Below, in pieces: positions 27,035-35,864 of a DNA stretch of 64,000 nucleotides. This DNA comes from an uncultured Pseudomonadales bacterium (lineage in GTDB: Bacteria > Pseudomonadota > Gammaproteobacteria > Pseudomonadales > UBA7434), in the NCBI GenBank assembly GCA_943788835.1, contig CALSRU010000004.1:176300-240299 (forward strand), in the 5' to 3' direction. Position numbers and translations under genes: made by a program. The number at the start of each line of letters is the position of its first letter. The stretch's first letter is position 1. Under the pieces are notes generated by a model. That model was not told the DNA's origin and made no database searches. It worked only from the letters and a program-made list of their open reading frames with translations.

Positions 27035-28909
27035 CTACCAACTGGCAATTAATTTTTCTAAGGTGCTCTTGCGCAGAATGCCACGCATCGGGCCGTAATG
27101 GTCAATAACGTAGAGACCGTCACATTGATCGTTGTGCAAGGCTTCGCGTGCTTCGGTCACCGTTGATTCAATGGCGATTTGCTGCAAGGATTGAACGGGT
27201 ATGTCTGCTTGCTTTAAGCTTTCTAGTAGATGATCGACAGTGCGTATATTGTGCCTCTCCTCCATCGATAGTGCTTCGTACCACTGCAAAAATTCTTTGC
27301 GTGTTATTAAATAATAGCTGTCGGTGTCGCGCTGCAGAACTACCGCTCGTGGCTCATCTTGTGCGATTAGCTCAAGTTGTTGCGCACTCACCACTGGGTC
27401 GATTTTTTCTATGTTTCTATCACACACAGCGCTCAAGCTAATACGGTTGAGAGCTTGCGTGACAGGGTGAGTACTAAGGTTAATGCCCTGGCTTTTTAAA
27501 ACTGTTGCAATGGCTGAGTCTTGTCCAAAGATTTGGTCTGAGCATAGCGTAGCAATAACGATGACAATAATGCCCGGCAGTAGGGCCTCGGGTGTGTGGG
27601 CCAATTCCAAAATCGCGATAATAGCCGCTAAAGGCGCATTTAATAGGGCCGCCATTACGCCGCCCATGCCTAACAGTGCATAAAAGCCGGGATCAGAGGA
27701 GAGTTCGGGTATCCAGGCGGCACCAAAAAAACCGAGACATCCACCTAAGCTCGCGCCAATAACTAAGCTGGGCCCGATGATGCCAATCGGCATGCCCATG
27801 CCGCTGCTGACTGCGGATGCCATGATTTTGGCCAGACACAACATCAATAACCAATGCCAATGCGAGTTGCCAGCTAGCGCTGTATTAACGCTGTCGTAGC
27901 CGATCCCTAAAACGCCGGGTAGATACACGGCCAAGCTTCCCGTTAATAAACCCGCTAGAGTAAATTTAATGAGCACCGGCCAATGCTGCAATTTTTGTGT
28001 GAGTAATTGAATACGCATAAAAAGCAGTGCGGCAAAACCACAGGCAAAGCCGAGTAAGGCTAAGTAGGGGATTTCCCAATGTGAGCTCATGCTCATATCG
28101 GGCACATTAAAGACGCGCGCATCACCAAAAATAATTTGTGAGAGGGTTGTTGCTGATATAGCCGAGAGAATAACGGGAACAAACCCAATGAGCGTGTATT
28201 CCATGATGATGACTTCCATTGCAAAAATAACGCCGGCAATGGGGGTGTTAAACGATGCGCCAATGGCGGCGGCAGCGCCACAGGCAATGAGCGTGCGCAT
28301 GCTGTTGTGCGGCAGATGTAAACGGTTTGAAAGGTGGCTGTTCACTGCCGCACCTAAGTGAACGGCCGGACCCTCGCGGCCACCTGATTGACCACTGGCT
28401 AGCGCAACAATACCGCCAAAGAATTGCACTAGACCATTAGCCAACGGCGCACGCCCGTTGTGTTTGTGCAGCGTCACCAGCACATGGCTTAAACCAGTGT
28501 AGTGAAGGTGTTTTGGCAGCAGTTGATAGACTAGGCCAAGTAATATTGCGCCGCCTAAAGGCAAGCCAAAGCATAGCGCGGTATTGAGTATTTCAAAGCG
28601 GTCAGTATTAGTTGCGCTTGCGGTAGTTGCTTTGAGCAAAGCGCTGAGGCTGAACGGTATTGAGTTATTCGGCGTATCAGCTAGCGATTCAATGCTGTAG
28701 TGCGAAGCAGCTTCAATGGCTAAGCGAAATAGACTAATGACAATGCCCGTTAATAAACCGGATATAACACCGAGTACGGCGAGTGGTAAAACAGCGTCGT
28801 GTTCGCCTAAACGATAGCGAAAATCGTTAAGTATTGTATTGGCATATCTAGCTAGAATTGTTGTGGCTCCATAAGCGAGAGAAAAAATATTTTTTAAGAG
28901 GGTCTGCAC
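27035..28909 (-). CDS. ClC-type chloride channel/antiporter with CBS domains
   Basis: 624 residues. Selectivity-filter motifs of the ClC family are seen: GQSGGREGPAVHLGA (with the gating Glu) and MPIGIIGPSLVIGASLGG. About ten hydrophobic segments span residues 40-450. The C-terminal 150 residues carry two CBS-like repeats (IDPVVSAQQLELIAQDEP; VTEAREALHNDQCDGLYVID), which often bind adenine nucleotides. It moves chloride across the inner membrane, probably as a proton-coupled exchanger. It is convergent with the mannosyltransferase-like gene. Confidence 0.93.
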   Translation of the reverse strand: MQTLLKNIFSLAYGATTILARYANTILNDFRYRLGEHDAVLPLAVLGVISGLLTGIVISLFRLAIEAASHYSIESLADTPNNSIPFSLSALLKATTASATNTDRFEILNTALCFGLPLGGAILLGLVYQLLPKHLHYTGLSHVLVTLHKHNGRAPLANGLVQFFGGIVALASGQSGGREGPAVHLGAAVNSHLSNRLHLPHNSMRTLIACGAAAAIGASFNTPIAGVIFAMEVIIMEYTLIGFVPVILSAISATTLSQIIFGDARVFNVPDMSMSSHWEIPYLALLGFACGFAALLFMRIQLLTQKLQHWPVLIKFTLAGLLTGSLAVYLPGVLGIGYDSVNTALAGNSHWHWLLMLCLAKIMASAVSSGMGMPIGIIGPSLVIGASLGGCLGFFGAAWIPELSSDPGFYALLGMGGVMAALLNAPLAAIIAILELAHTPEALLPGIIVIVIATLCSDQIFGQDSAIATVLKSQGINLSTHPVTQALNRISLSAVCDRNIEKIDPVVSAQQLELIAQDEPRAVVLQRDTDSYYLITRKEFLQWYEALSMEERHNIRTVDHLLESLKQADIPVQSLQQIAIESTVTEAREALHNDQCDGLYVIDHYGPMRGILRKSTLEKLIASW

Positions 28910-29139
28910 TATAGCTCGAAGCCTAGTATTTTTGAAATGTAAGCATGCTAAAAAGCTACTCCTTTACGGACAATAAAAGGCTCAGTGCCCAAGGTATGCG
29001 GTATTGATTTGGGTGAGTGCTAATTGGGAATGCGCAATGAATTCTTAAAAGCTGCGAGCTACAGAACAGTGACGCAAGTGCGTATCGATGGTTGAAGTAT
29101 GCTGAGACACAGAAAACATAACGCCCATATAATCTTGTT

Positions 29140-29204
29140 TAAAAAAGCCCTCAATAGCATTGAAATATACAATTAAATCAGGATTTTCTGCCTTTTTGAG
29201 GGCT
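29140..29204 (-). terminator. Probable terminator after the yebC-like gene
   Basis: On the minus strand AGCCCTCAA, a long loop, TTGAGGGCT and then TTTTTT. The loop of 41 bases is long for a terminator, so it is moderately supported. Confidence 0.45.
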
Positions 29205-29230
29205 CAGCGGCCGGACTGCGGGCGCTGAGC
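29202..29230. repeat. 8-bp inverted repeat
   Basis: gctcagcg (29202-29209) and cgctgagc (29223-29230) around a 13-base GC-rich loop, just after the yebC-like stop codon on the minus strand. It overlaps the right arm of the neighbouring terminator, so the two structures could compete. Confidence 0.45.
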
Positions 29231-29259
29231 TAGCTTATTAAAGTTCAAGGAGGGGCCGG

Positions 29260-29979
29260 TTACACATTTTCTACGTTGTGATAGATGCGCTGCACATCGT
29301 CGAGGTCATCGATCATGGCAAGAAATTTTTCCAAACTCTCTGCATGCTCGGCATCTACGGGCGCAGTGTTTTGTGCCACAAATTGAATCTCATCGATTTC
29401 AAAGGCGAGCGTTCCAAAGGCTTCAGTAAGTGACTGCTTGGCTTTGAAGTATTCGGTATGCGGAACGAAGACAGTGATCATCCCTCCTTCATTTTCGAAT
29501 TCGCCTACGTCAACATCTGCCATCATTAAAGCCTCAAGCACGGCGTCTTCATCGTCGTGTTTAAAAACTAAGATCGCAACGTGGTCAAACATATGCATGA
29601 CGGTGCCTTGGGTGCCAATTTTGCAATCATTCTTAGTGAAGCATAAACGTACATCATTGAATGTGCGGGTAGCATTGTCGGTGAGGCAATCGATAATCAC
29701 CATCGATCCGCCCGGGCCATACCCCTCATAGCGCGCCACTTCAAAATCTTCGCCGGCTCCGCCCGACGCCTTGTCGATAGCCTTGTCAATCACATGGGTA
29801 GGCACTTGATCTTTCTTTGCGCGTTCAATTAGGCTGCGAAGGGTTAAATTGCCATCGGGGTCGATACCGCCGGATTTTGCGCAGACATAAATTTCTCTAG
29901 CATACTTACTATAAACGCGTGCCTTGGCATCTGACGTTTTTGCCATTGAGTCTTTGCGGTTTTGATAGGCACGGCCCAT
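29260..29979 (-). CDS. YebC/PmpR family regulator (YeeN type)
   Basis: 239 residues. [59 protein letters not shown] and [19 protein letters not shown] match the YebC family; the insertion pattern of the first 30 residues is closer to E. coli YeeN than to the RuvC-linked YebC. Members bind DNA or act in translation of polyproline stretches. The gene is not next to ruvC here. A GGAGA ribosome-binding site precedes the ATG. Confidence 0.92.
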   Translation of the reverse strand: MGRAYQNRKDSMAKTSDAKARVYSKYAREIYVCAKSGGIDPDGNLTLRSLIERAKKDQVPTHVIDKAIDKASGGAGEDFEVARYEGYGPGGSMVIIDCLTDNATRTFNDVRLCFTKNDCKIGTQGTVMHMFDHVAILVFKHDDEDAVLEALMMADVDVGEFENEGGMITVFVPHTEYFKAKQSLTEAFGTLAFEIDEIQFVAQNTAPVDAEHAESLEKFLAMIDDLDDVQRIYHNVENV

Positions 29980-30136
29980 CGTATATCTCCTGTTAAAGCG
30001 GTCGCTGGCGACCAGTCTGGTTGAATTGAGTCAGTGTACATGAGCAGCCGCTCTTTAAGCTTATGTTCGTCGTTAGCCCGTGAGTAGGGACATACTCAGG
30101 CAAAAAGATACGCTTAGATCAGCTCGGCTTTGTCTT

Positions 30137-30979
30137 TCATAAGCGGCCTGTGAGCGTAAGCGTGAAGGTATCGGTATTATCAATGCTGGCCGTGTCGTCT
30201 TCCTCTTGGAATATAGTAGTGGCGAAAGATGCGCCGACAGCAAAGGACTCGGCAATAAAGTAGCTAGCTTGTAGCCCGTAGGTATTTGCGTCGTTACCGT
30301 TGTTGGGTAATGATGTGGCAAAGCGGCCGCCTAAGCTAAATCGCGGCGTAAAATAGTAGTCCATGCTGCCATCTAACTCGATTACCGTATTGGCGCCTGG
30401 GTTTTCGCTCACTGAGGCAGTGAAATCACCCACAGCTGTTTTTTCGCCATCAACATCGATAACGCTTTTTAAGTTGATCGACGTCGTATTAAAATCTTGA
30501 TCTACGTCATCGATTTCTTTTTGTGCAAAGCCGACGACCAAAGACGTTGTGTCATTGATATACAAACCAGCACCCAAGCCAAAGTTAGTTTCGTCTACAC
30601 CATTGATTGAATTATTATTGTAGTCTGCCTGAAAAATAAAGCGTTCACTTGCTACATATTTTCCATCAACGCTCCAGGCGCAACAGCTATCATCAATAGA
30701 CGACACGGTTTCTTCATTATTGGCAACAGATAACGATATTGCGGATGCTTTATTAAGGAACGCAGCCTCTTGAAAGATAGCCTGTCCAGTATCGATTTTT
30801 TTAAAGTAAAACGTATTGCGTAAACGATAAGTCTCTTGCTGCATACCTGAATCCGCATCGCTATGTAAGCCATCCAAATCAATTTGTACCGTATAGGAGT
30901 CGGCGAAGCTCAAACTGCTAAATCCAGCCAAAAGAGAAACGAAAGCAGGGATAAGCCAGTAGTGATTAAAGGATTTCAT
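30137..30979 (-). CDS. Putative outer-membrane beta-barrel protein
   Basis: 280 residues with a signal peptide (LIPAFVSLLAGFSSLSFADS, cleaved near residue 27). The mature chain alternates polar and hydrophobic residues in short strands (LGAGLYINDTTSLVVGFAQ; LDGSMDYYFTPRFSLGGRFA; SFAVGASFATTIFQ) and ends TFTLTLTGRL, a C-terminal strand typical of outer-membrane barrels. A DSCCAW pair of cysteines is near residue 98. It resembles small putative porins; no substrate can be inferred. Monocistronic. Confidence 0.75.
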   Translation of the reverse strand: MKSFNHYWLIPAFVSLLAGFSSLSFADSYTVQIDLDGLHSDADSGMQQETYRLRNTFYFKKIDTGQAIFQEAAFLNKASAISLSVANNEETVSSIDDSCCAWSVDGKYVASERFIFQADYNNNSINGVDETNFGLGAGLYINDTTSLVVGFAQKEIDDVDQDFNTTSINLKSVIDVDGEKTAVGDFTASVSENPGANTVIELDGSMDYYFTPRFSLGGRFATSLPNNGNDANTYGLQASYFIAESFAVGASFATTIFQEEDDTASIDNTDTFTLTLTGRL

Positions 30980-31279
30980 GATGTCGTTTCCTAAGTGAAG
31001 TTATTTTTAATTGGTGTTAAATTCAGCTGGATTTTGGAGGTTTTCGCTGAGCTGACAATTGGGCTAGTTTTCAATGGCTAAGCCAACGGTGAGGCGGGTT
31101 TGACCAGCCAATCGGTGATTGGCATTCTATGATCTGACCCGAGTGCGTGCAAGGGTCAAAAGCTTATGTTTTATTATCGATTTTGTTCGCGCAGTCGATC
31201 GCATTGAATAGTTCGTCTGGGGGGTTAAGGTTGGCTGATGCGAGGTTGGATATCTGTCGCTTTGCCAAATTTCGCCGGG
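30980..31279. other. Intergenic stretch upstream of the barrel gene
   Basis: Between the start of the barrel gene and the end of the DksA-like gene. It should carry the barrel gene's promoter and the end of the DksA-like transcript. I see no convincing promoter, terminator or gene. Confidence 0.4.
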
Positions 31280-31618
31280 CTATTCGCGCAGCTTTGCACA
31301 GTCGACGCAACAGGGCGCGGTGGGCACGATTAGGAGGCGGTCCTGATCAATAGGCTCGCCACAATCTTCACACAAGCCAAAATAGCCTTCATCGAGCTTT
31401 TTAAGCGCTTTATTAATCCGAACTAGGCTGGCCTTGCCATCTTCGTCGAGTTGCTCAACAACTTGGTTGTTCTCAACTTCTACGGCCTGCTCTGCAAAGT
31501 CTTGGCTATAGGGCTCTTCACGACGATACAGGTGTTTATTAGTGCGCGCGATCAGTTCTTCCACGCGTTTTTTTTCATTGTGCAGCCGTTCTCGAAAAGA
31601 ATCTTTGTTGCGTATCAC
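31280..31618 (-). CDS. DksA/TraR-family zinc-finger protein
   Basis: 112 residues, shorter than DksA (151). The C-terminal zinc finger CEDCGEPI...CCVDC gives C-x2-C and C-x2-C pairs, and the helical part before it (ALKKLDEGYFGLCEDCGEPI) is the DksA/TraR pattern. The N-terminal coiled-coil (SFRERLHNEKKRVEELIART) is present but short, and the DxxDxA tip motif of true DksA is not seen. It probably binds RNA polymerase in its secondary channel, as DksA paralogues do. The copy faces away from the HTH gene. Confidence 0.88.
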   Translation of the reverse strand: MIRNKDSFRERLHNEKKRVEELIARTNKHLYRREEPYSQDFAEQAVEVENNQVVEQLDEDGKASLVRINKALKKLDEGYFGLCEDCGEPIDQDRLLIVPTAPCCVDCAKLRE

Positions 31619-31829
31619 GGCACAATCTCCACGTCAGTTTTGCTGGCGTCAGGGTGGCGCCCCTTCAATGAACGGCTCAATTCTACCAATCTGTTGTTTT
31701 GTCAGCATATGACGAGGATCAATTTGAAGTAAAATAGACTGGAGAATCTGCCGTTGGGCGGTAAGTCTTGGCGTTACAATAAATCACGCGCGGCAACAGC
31801 TAGAGCAAATAGTCTGCAGGAGTAGCAAC

Positions 31830-32654
31830 ATGGGCACGGATACGAATAAAGATGCAAAAGGCGGTGGAAAAACTACCGTTAGTGAACAAGCAGTAACGCT
31901 TGAGGATGAACTAGCCGCGGCGTTCGAAGAAACTCCGCAAGACGACCTTGCTGGGCAATCTGCCCGCGATCCTATAGCGTCAACGCTAGACGGTCTTGGC
32001 GCTTTGTTTGATGGTGTTAAGGGCGTATCAGGCGCCGCCTTAACGTATGCTGCGGGCAAGACACTTGACCAAGCTAACAGGGTTCTAAATAGAACGCCCG
32101 AGCAGCTCGAGCGCATGGGCATAGCTGGGCGCTCTCTCAAGGATTTACGTCAGGTGACTGGTGTGACGCTCGACGAATTAGCGGGTGCGATTGATATAAA
32201 GAATCCGGATATACTCAAAGCTATTGAAGACGGCCGTGCGGCGCTGCCGTTTGAAATATTACTGCGCTTGGCTTCGTTTTATGCGCGTAATAATCCGTTA
32301 CCATTTATTCTGAAGTACGCACGAACATACAACCCACGCATTTCAAACATGCTTGAAAAAATTGGTATTGATAAGCTCGTTATTGAGGCAGAGCGAGAAA
32401 TGCAAATTGTACAAATCTACCGTAAGCGCGATGCCGCAAGGCAATTATCCGATGAGGGTTTTGAGCGAGTACGAGGATTCACCGAAAAAGCGTTTGATAT
32501 GGCGCTGCACTTTGCTGCAAGTGGTGAAAATATTTTAATGGACGACGAAATCGTTGATCAGCCGGTCGGCAATGACGACAGTTTGGCAGCTAAGACAAAA
32601 GCCAATTACAAGAGCGGGACTAGCAGCTCAAATTCTGAAGAGGAAGATCAATAA
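31830..32654 (+). CDS. Helix-turn-helix domain protein of unknown function
   Basis: 274 residues. An acidic, Gly/Ala-rich N-terminal part (about 1-95) precedes a lambda-repressor-type HTH at about residues 105-150 (SLKDLRQVTGVTLDELAGAI, then IKAIEDGRAALPFEILLRLA-type helix), then a helical part with AEREMQIVQIYRKRDAARQL, and a Ser/Glu-rich tail. No membrane segment. The stop TAA is followed at once by the ATG of the hydrolase gene, so the two are translationally coupled. A role in regulating the hydrolase pair is inference. Confidence 0.65.
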   Translation: MGTDTNKDAKGGGKTTVSEQAVTLEDELAAAFEETPQDDLAGQSARDPIASTLDGLGALFDGVKGVSGAALTYAAGKTLDQANRVLNRTPEQLERMGIAGRSLKDLRQVTGVTLDELAGAIDIKNPDILKAIEDGRAALPFEILLRLASFYARNNPLPFILKYARTYNPRISNMLEKIGIDKLVIEAEREMQIVQIYRKRDAARQLSDEGFERVRGFTEKAFDMALHFAASGENILMDDEIVDQPVGNDDSLAAKTKANYKSGTSSSNSEEEDQ

Positions 32655-33572
32655 ATGGATACTATCGGGCAACGCGTGGTGCCCTACGAATCGCCGTATG
32701 CAATGCAACATACAGACTTTGGCACGGGCCTGGCCAGTTGGCAACGTTATTTGAGTCAGAGTAAGGAGCTATTGCATTTTGCGCCGGCTAATGGCCTGCC
32801 GGCTGCGACCTACCATTATTTTATTGAGCAATTGCTGCCTTACTATACCGTGACCACATTAGATAATCGCGGAGCTTGGCCCAATGCGGGTAAGCCACAT
32901 GGCCATATAAACTGGCGTAATCATGTGAGCGATTTTCTTACTTTTGCAGAGCACAATTACGACGAACCTATCCATTATGTGGGACATTCGCTAGGAGCCA
33001 CCATTGGTTTAATGGCGGCCATTCAAAAGCCCAACTTATTCAAATCACTCGTGATGATAGATCCAGGTACAGTGCCCCGCATAGGCGGGGCTATTTACAT
33101 GAAAGTAGCCCCCAATTGGTTGAAAGATCGGTTGCCACTAATTAAATCCACGCAAGAGCGCCGCGATGTCTGGCCTGATCGCGAATCTTTTATGAGTTAC
33201 ATTGTAAAGCGTTCAACGTACCGAGGCTTTACTCGTCGCGCACTGTATGACTATGCGCAGGGTGGCTTAGAGGAAAGTACGGAAGGGTTGAAGTTGCGTT
33301 TTTCACCGCTATGGGAGGCACATAATTTTAAAACGACAGCCTATGTTTGGCCCTATTTAAAATCAGTTAAGGTTCCTACATTATTGCTGCGAGGTGAGCA
33401 CTCTATTATTTTTACGCAGCAACGTTATGATCAGTTGGTCAATCGTTTTAACAATCGAGTTGCTGGTGTGCTGCAGGTTCAGCAGTTAAATGGTCTGGGT
33501 CACTTAGCACCGCAAGAAGGGCCAGAGCAAACCGCGGAAGCTATTCGGCATTGGTTGCAAGTCCTCCGTTAG
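32655..33572 (+). CDS. Alpha/beta hydrolase
   Basis: 305 residues. The nucleophile elbow GHSLGATIGLMAAI at about residues 109-122 has Ser in G-x-S-x-G form, and HLAPQEGPEQTAEAIRHWL at the end carries the His. An Asp lies near TLLLRGEHSIIF. The N-terminal region has a typical oxyanion-hole context (HFAPANGLPAATYHYF). No signal peptide, so a cytosolic esterase/lipase-type enzyme. Substrate unknown. Coupled to the HTH gene upstream with no gap and close to the YedK gene downstream (21 bases). Confidence 0.85.
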   Translation: MDTIGQRVVPYESPYAMQHTDFGTGLASWQRYLSQSKELLHFAPANGLPAATYHYFIEQLLPYYTVTTLDNRGAWPNAGKPHGHINWRNHVSDFLTFAEHNYDEPIHYVGHSLGATIGLMAAIQKPNLFKSLVMIDPGTVPRIGGAIYMKVAPNWLKDRLPLIKSTQERRDVWPDRESFMSYIVKRSTYRGFTRRALYDYAQGGLEESTEGLKLRFSPLWEAHNFKTTAYVWPYLKSVKVPTLLLRGEHSIIFTQQRYDQLVNRFNNRVAGVLQVQQLNGLGHLAPQEGPEQTAEAIRHWLQVLR

Positions 33573-33593
33573 TTTTTCTATGGCGTAATAATT

Positions 33594-34304
33594 ATGTGTG
33601 GTCGCTTCAATTTAACGGATAGCCCACAATTACACGATGCGCTTCAAGCATTTAGCCTCGATCGGGTAGTCATACCTGCTCGGTATAATATTGCGCCCAC
33701 CGAGCCTGTAATGACTATTTACTCGCAGCCAAATAGTGCATTAGTGGATGGCGAGGTAGCCTATGCAGCGCGAGACATGCGTTGGTGGCTTACCCCTCGT
33801 TGGGTAAAAGAACCGTCGCAAAAATTTGCCATGTTTAATGCCCGTGCCGAAACGGTTGCTAGCAGCAAGGCCTTCGCTCAACCGTTCAAACATCAGCGGG
33901 CAATTATTCCGGCGAGTTCTTTTATTGAATGGCAAACGGTAGCAGGTCATAAGCAAGCCTACGAAATTGCTTGCGAGCAAAGCATCTGTTTATTTGCTGC
34001 CATTTGGGAGCATTGGCAGCAGGGAGATCAAGAGATTTACTCGTGCGCCATCCTCACTACTGCTGCGGTCAGTCAGTTTGAGGTTGTTCATAAGCGTCAG
34101 CCACTTCTACTCAATATTGAAAGCGCTAAAGCTTGGTTGCAGCCCGGGCAGTCGCAGGACATACTGACCGACTTAATGCGGCCAGGGTTGCCCGTCCCAT
34201 TGCTAGCGACACCAATTACCAACTCGCTCAACAATGCCCGTCATAAGTTACCTCCGGAATTTAATAACCACCCAGTTTTGAGAGTAGAAGCTACCGTCTC
34301 CTAG
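33594..34304 (+). CDS. yedK: SOS-response-associated protein YedK (HMCES/SRAP)
   Basis: 236 residues. It begins MCGRFNLT, so after Met removal Cys2 is N-terminal, as required to form the covalent link to abasic sites in single-stranded DNA. Asn in PARYNIAPTEPV, Glu in PASSFIEWQ, and the later His in TAAVSQFEVVHKRQPLLL are the other conserved active-site residues. It shields abasic DNA. The gene is third in a short run with the HTH and hydrolase genes; no LexA box is obvious upstream. Confidence 0.92.
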   Translation: MCGRFNLTDSPQLHDALQAFSLDRVVIPARYNIAPTEPVMTIYSQPNSALVDGEVAYAARDMRWWLTPRWVKEPSQKFAMFNARAETVASSKAFAQPFKHQRAIIPASSFIEWQTVAGHKQAYEIACEQSICLFAAIWEHWQQGDQEIYSCAILTTAAVSQFEVVHKRQPLLLNIESAKAWLQPGQSQDILTDLMRPGLPVPLLATPITNSLNNARHKLPPEFNNHPVLRVEATVS

Positions 34305-34350
34305 CGTCTGATTTTTATTTGACCTCTAACCTGATGTATTTGCAAAAGCT

Positions 34351-34374
34351 ATCGTTTTGATAAAAACAAACGAT
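34351..34374. promoter_or_regulatory. Inverted repeat upstream of the peroxiredoxin-glutaredoxin gene
   Basis: ATCGTTT (34351-34357), ten bases, AAACGAT (34368-34374). It sits about 70 bases before the start codon and could be an operator for an oxidative-stress regulator such as OxyR, though the OxyR four-box pattern is not cleanly matched. Confidence 0.35.
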
Positions 34375-34444
34375 TTTAGTTATGTGTGGTTTGTCTCTAT
34401 GATTCTCCTCAATCAGCAAGCATTCACAACTCAGGAGAATATCT

Positions 34445-35209
34445 ATGACAATGCAAGATAAAAGTGGCCAGCGCGTTCCCGATGTGACTTTTCAAACGCT
34501 AAGCAATGGCGGTTTTGTCCCGCTAACTAGCGGTGACCTGTTTGCCGGTAAAACCGTTGTGGTTTTTTCTTTGCCAGGCGCGTTTACACCGACCTGCTCA
34601 AGCACGCATTTGCCGCGCTACAATGAGTTAGTGCCTGCGTTCCGATCGTGCGGTGTCGATAGTATTGCCTGTGTCTCGGTTAACGACGCCTTTGTTATGC
34701 AGGCGTGGCGCGCGGATCAACAAGCAGACAATATTGAATTTATTCCCGATGGCAGCGGTCTTTTTAGTCAGGGCATGGGTGCACTCGTCAACAAAGATGA
34801 GTTGGGTTTTGGTATGCGCTCATGGCGCTATTCGATGCTTGTGCGTGACGGCGTCATCGAGAAAATGTTTATCGAACCCAATGAGCCAGGCGACCCCTTC
34901 AAAGTATCAGATGCCGACACGCTGCTAAATTATCTCAATCCAACGGCAGTTCTGCCAAAGCGCATAGCGCTTTTTACTAAACCTAATTGTGGATACTGCA
35001 CGAAAGCAAAACAAAAATTGCACGATGCAGGGTTTAATTTTGAAGAAATTGAGCTGGGTAAGGGCGGGCATAGCCTTAGCTTGCTAGCAGCGGTGAGCGG
35101 CGTGGCTACCACACCGCAAGTTTTTGTCGATGGGGAGTTGGTTGGTGGGGCCGATCAGTTGGCAACATGGCTACAAACTATCGAAAATTCAAAACTTCCC
35201 GCACAATAA
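34445..35209 (+). CDS. Peroxiredoxin 5-glutaredoxin hybrid protein
   Basis: 254 residues in two domains. Residues 1-160 form an atypical Prx5 domain with the peroxidatic Cys51 in LPGAFTPTCSSTHLP. Residues 175-250 form a glutaredoxin domain with CGYC at 182-185 and TPQVFVDGELVGG. Such fusions use glutathione to reduce hydroperoxides, as in Haemophilus and Vibrio. An AGGAG site precedes the ATG. The two halves together remove H2O2 and organic peroxides. Confidence 0.94.
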   Translation: MTMQDKSGQRVPDVTFQTLSNGGFVPLTSGDLFAGKTVVVFSLPGAFTPTCSSTHLPRYNELVPAFRSCGVDSIACVSVNDAFVMQAWRADQQADNIEFIPDGSGLFSQGMGALVNKDELGFGMRSWRYSMLVRDGVIEKMFIEPNEPGDPFKVSDADTLLNYLNPTAVLPKRIALFTKPNCGYCTKAKQKLHDAGFNFEEIELGKGGHSLSLLAAVSGVATTPQVFVDGELVGGADQLATWLQTIENSKLPAQ

Positions 35210-35243
35210 TCCTTGTGAGTCTCTCGAGGAGGCGTGCAAAAAA

Positions 35244-35864
35244 TTAGGGTAGTGTCACATCAAGTAAAAAGCGGCCTTGCGAGGCATGTTGTTGCGTCGT
35301 GTGAGTTATGTCCACCATATGCATGCCTGAAGCCAAAGCATGGCTAGGCAGCTGCACTTCGATAATATCAGCGACGATGGTCGTGTCGGCAATCCACCGG
35401 CCAGTATCGTTAATGATGCGAGCATGCGGTGGCGTTGCGTCTTGTGCGAGCCCAGGGTTATGAATTCGCAGTATTAAATTATTTTCAAGGTCTGCAAGGG
35501 TGATTTGGAAGGCGCTTCCACCTATTGGAATGGTGAAGCTGCCGCTGGGGTCGGCTAGAAGTTTAATGCTGTTTGCCATAAGATCTGGCGGCTCGGTTGA
35601 GCGTGCATTGCTAGCAGAGATTTTTATAAGTTCCTCGCGTGTTTTCGGTTTGTACATTTCTGGTTCACTAGTCGAACGTTCCCCCAGTCCATCCTCGGCT
35701 TGCTTTACAGCCCGCTCAGTTGGATCCGTTGATGAGCTAATGGCCTCTGGTTCAGAGACCGACTCTTGCGGTGCTAGATTACGAAAATAAAGCGCAGCTA
35801 AAACCACTAGGGTTAAAGCAATGGGTAGCCTTGACTTCCGATAAATTTTAGTCGCGTTCAGCAT
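35244..35864 (-). CDS. Membrane-anchored hypothetical protein, partner of the cytochrome gene
   Basis: 206 residues. A single N-terminal membrane helix (LPIALTLVVLAALYFRNLAP) at about residues 13-32, then a Ser/Glu-rich linker, then a probable beta-sandwich C-terminal part (FQITLADLENNLILRIHNPG; VADIIEVQLPSHALASGMHM). It starts immediately after the TGA of the 1040-residue gene, so both are made from one mRNA. No family is recognised. It may help assemble or bind the cytochrome, which is inference from the coupling only. Confidence 0.6.
   Translation of the reverse strand: MLNATKIYRKSRLPIALTLVVLAALYFRNLAPQESVSEPEAISSSTDPTERAVKQAEDGLGERSTSEPEMYKPKTREELIKISASNARSTEPPDLMANSIKLLADPSGSFTIPIGGSAFQITLADLENNLILRIHNPGLAQDATPPHARIINDTGRWIADTTIVADIIEVQLPSHALASGMHMVDITHTTQQHASQGRFLLDVTLP

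Larger units (their letters stand above)
28910..29259. other. 350-base gap between ClC gene and yebC-like gene
   Basis: No gene. It holds two hairpins. Agccctcaa (29146-29154) pairs with ttgagggct (29196-29204) over a 41-base loop, and on the minus strand it is followed by six T residues. A second one, gctcagcg/cgctgagc, is at 29202-29230. The promoter of the ClC gene must lie near 28910-29100. Confidence 0.5.
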
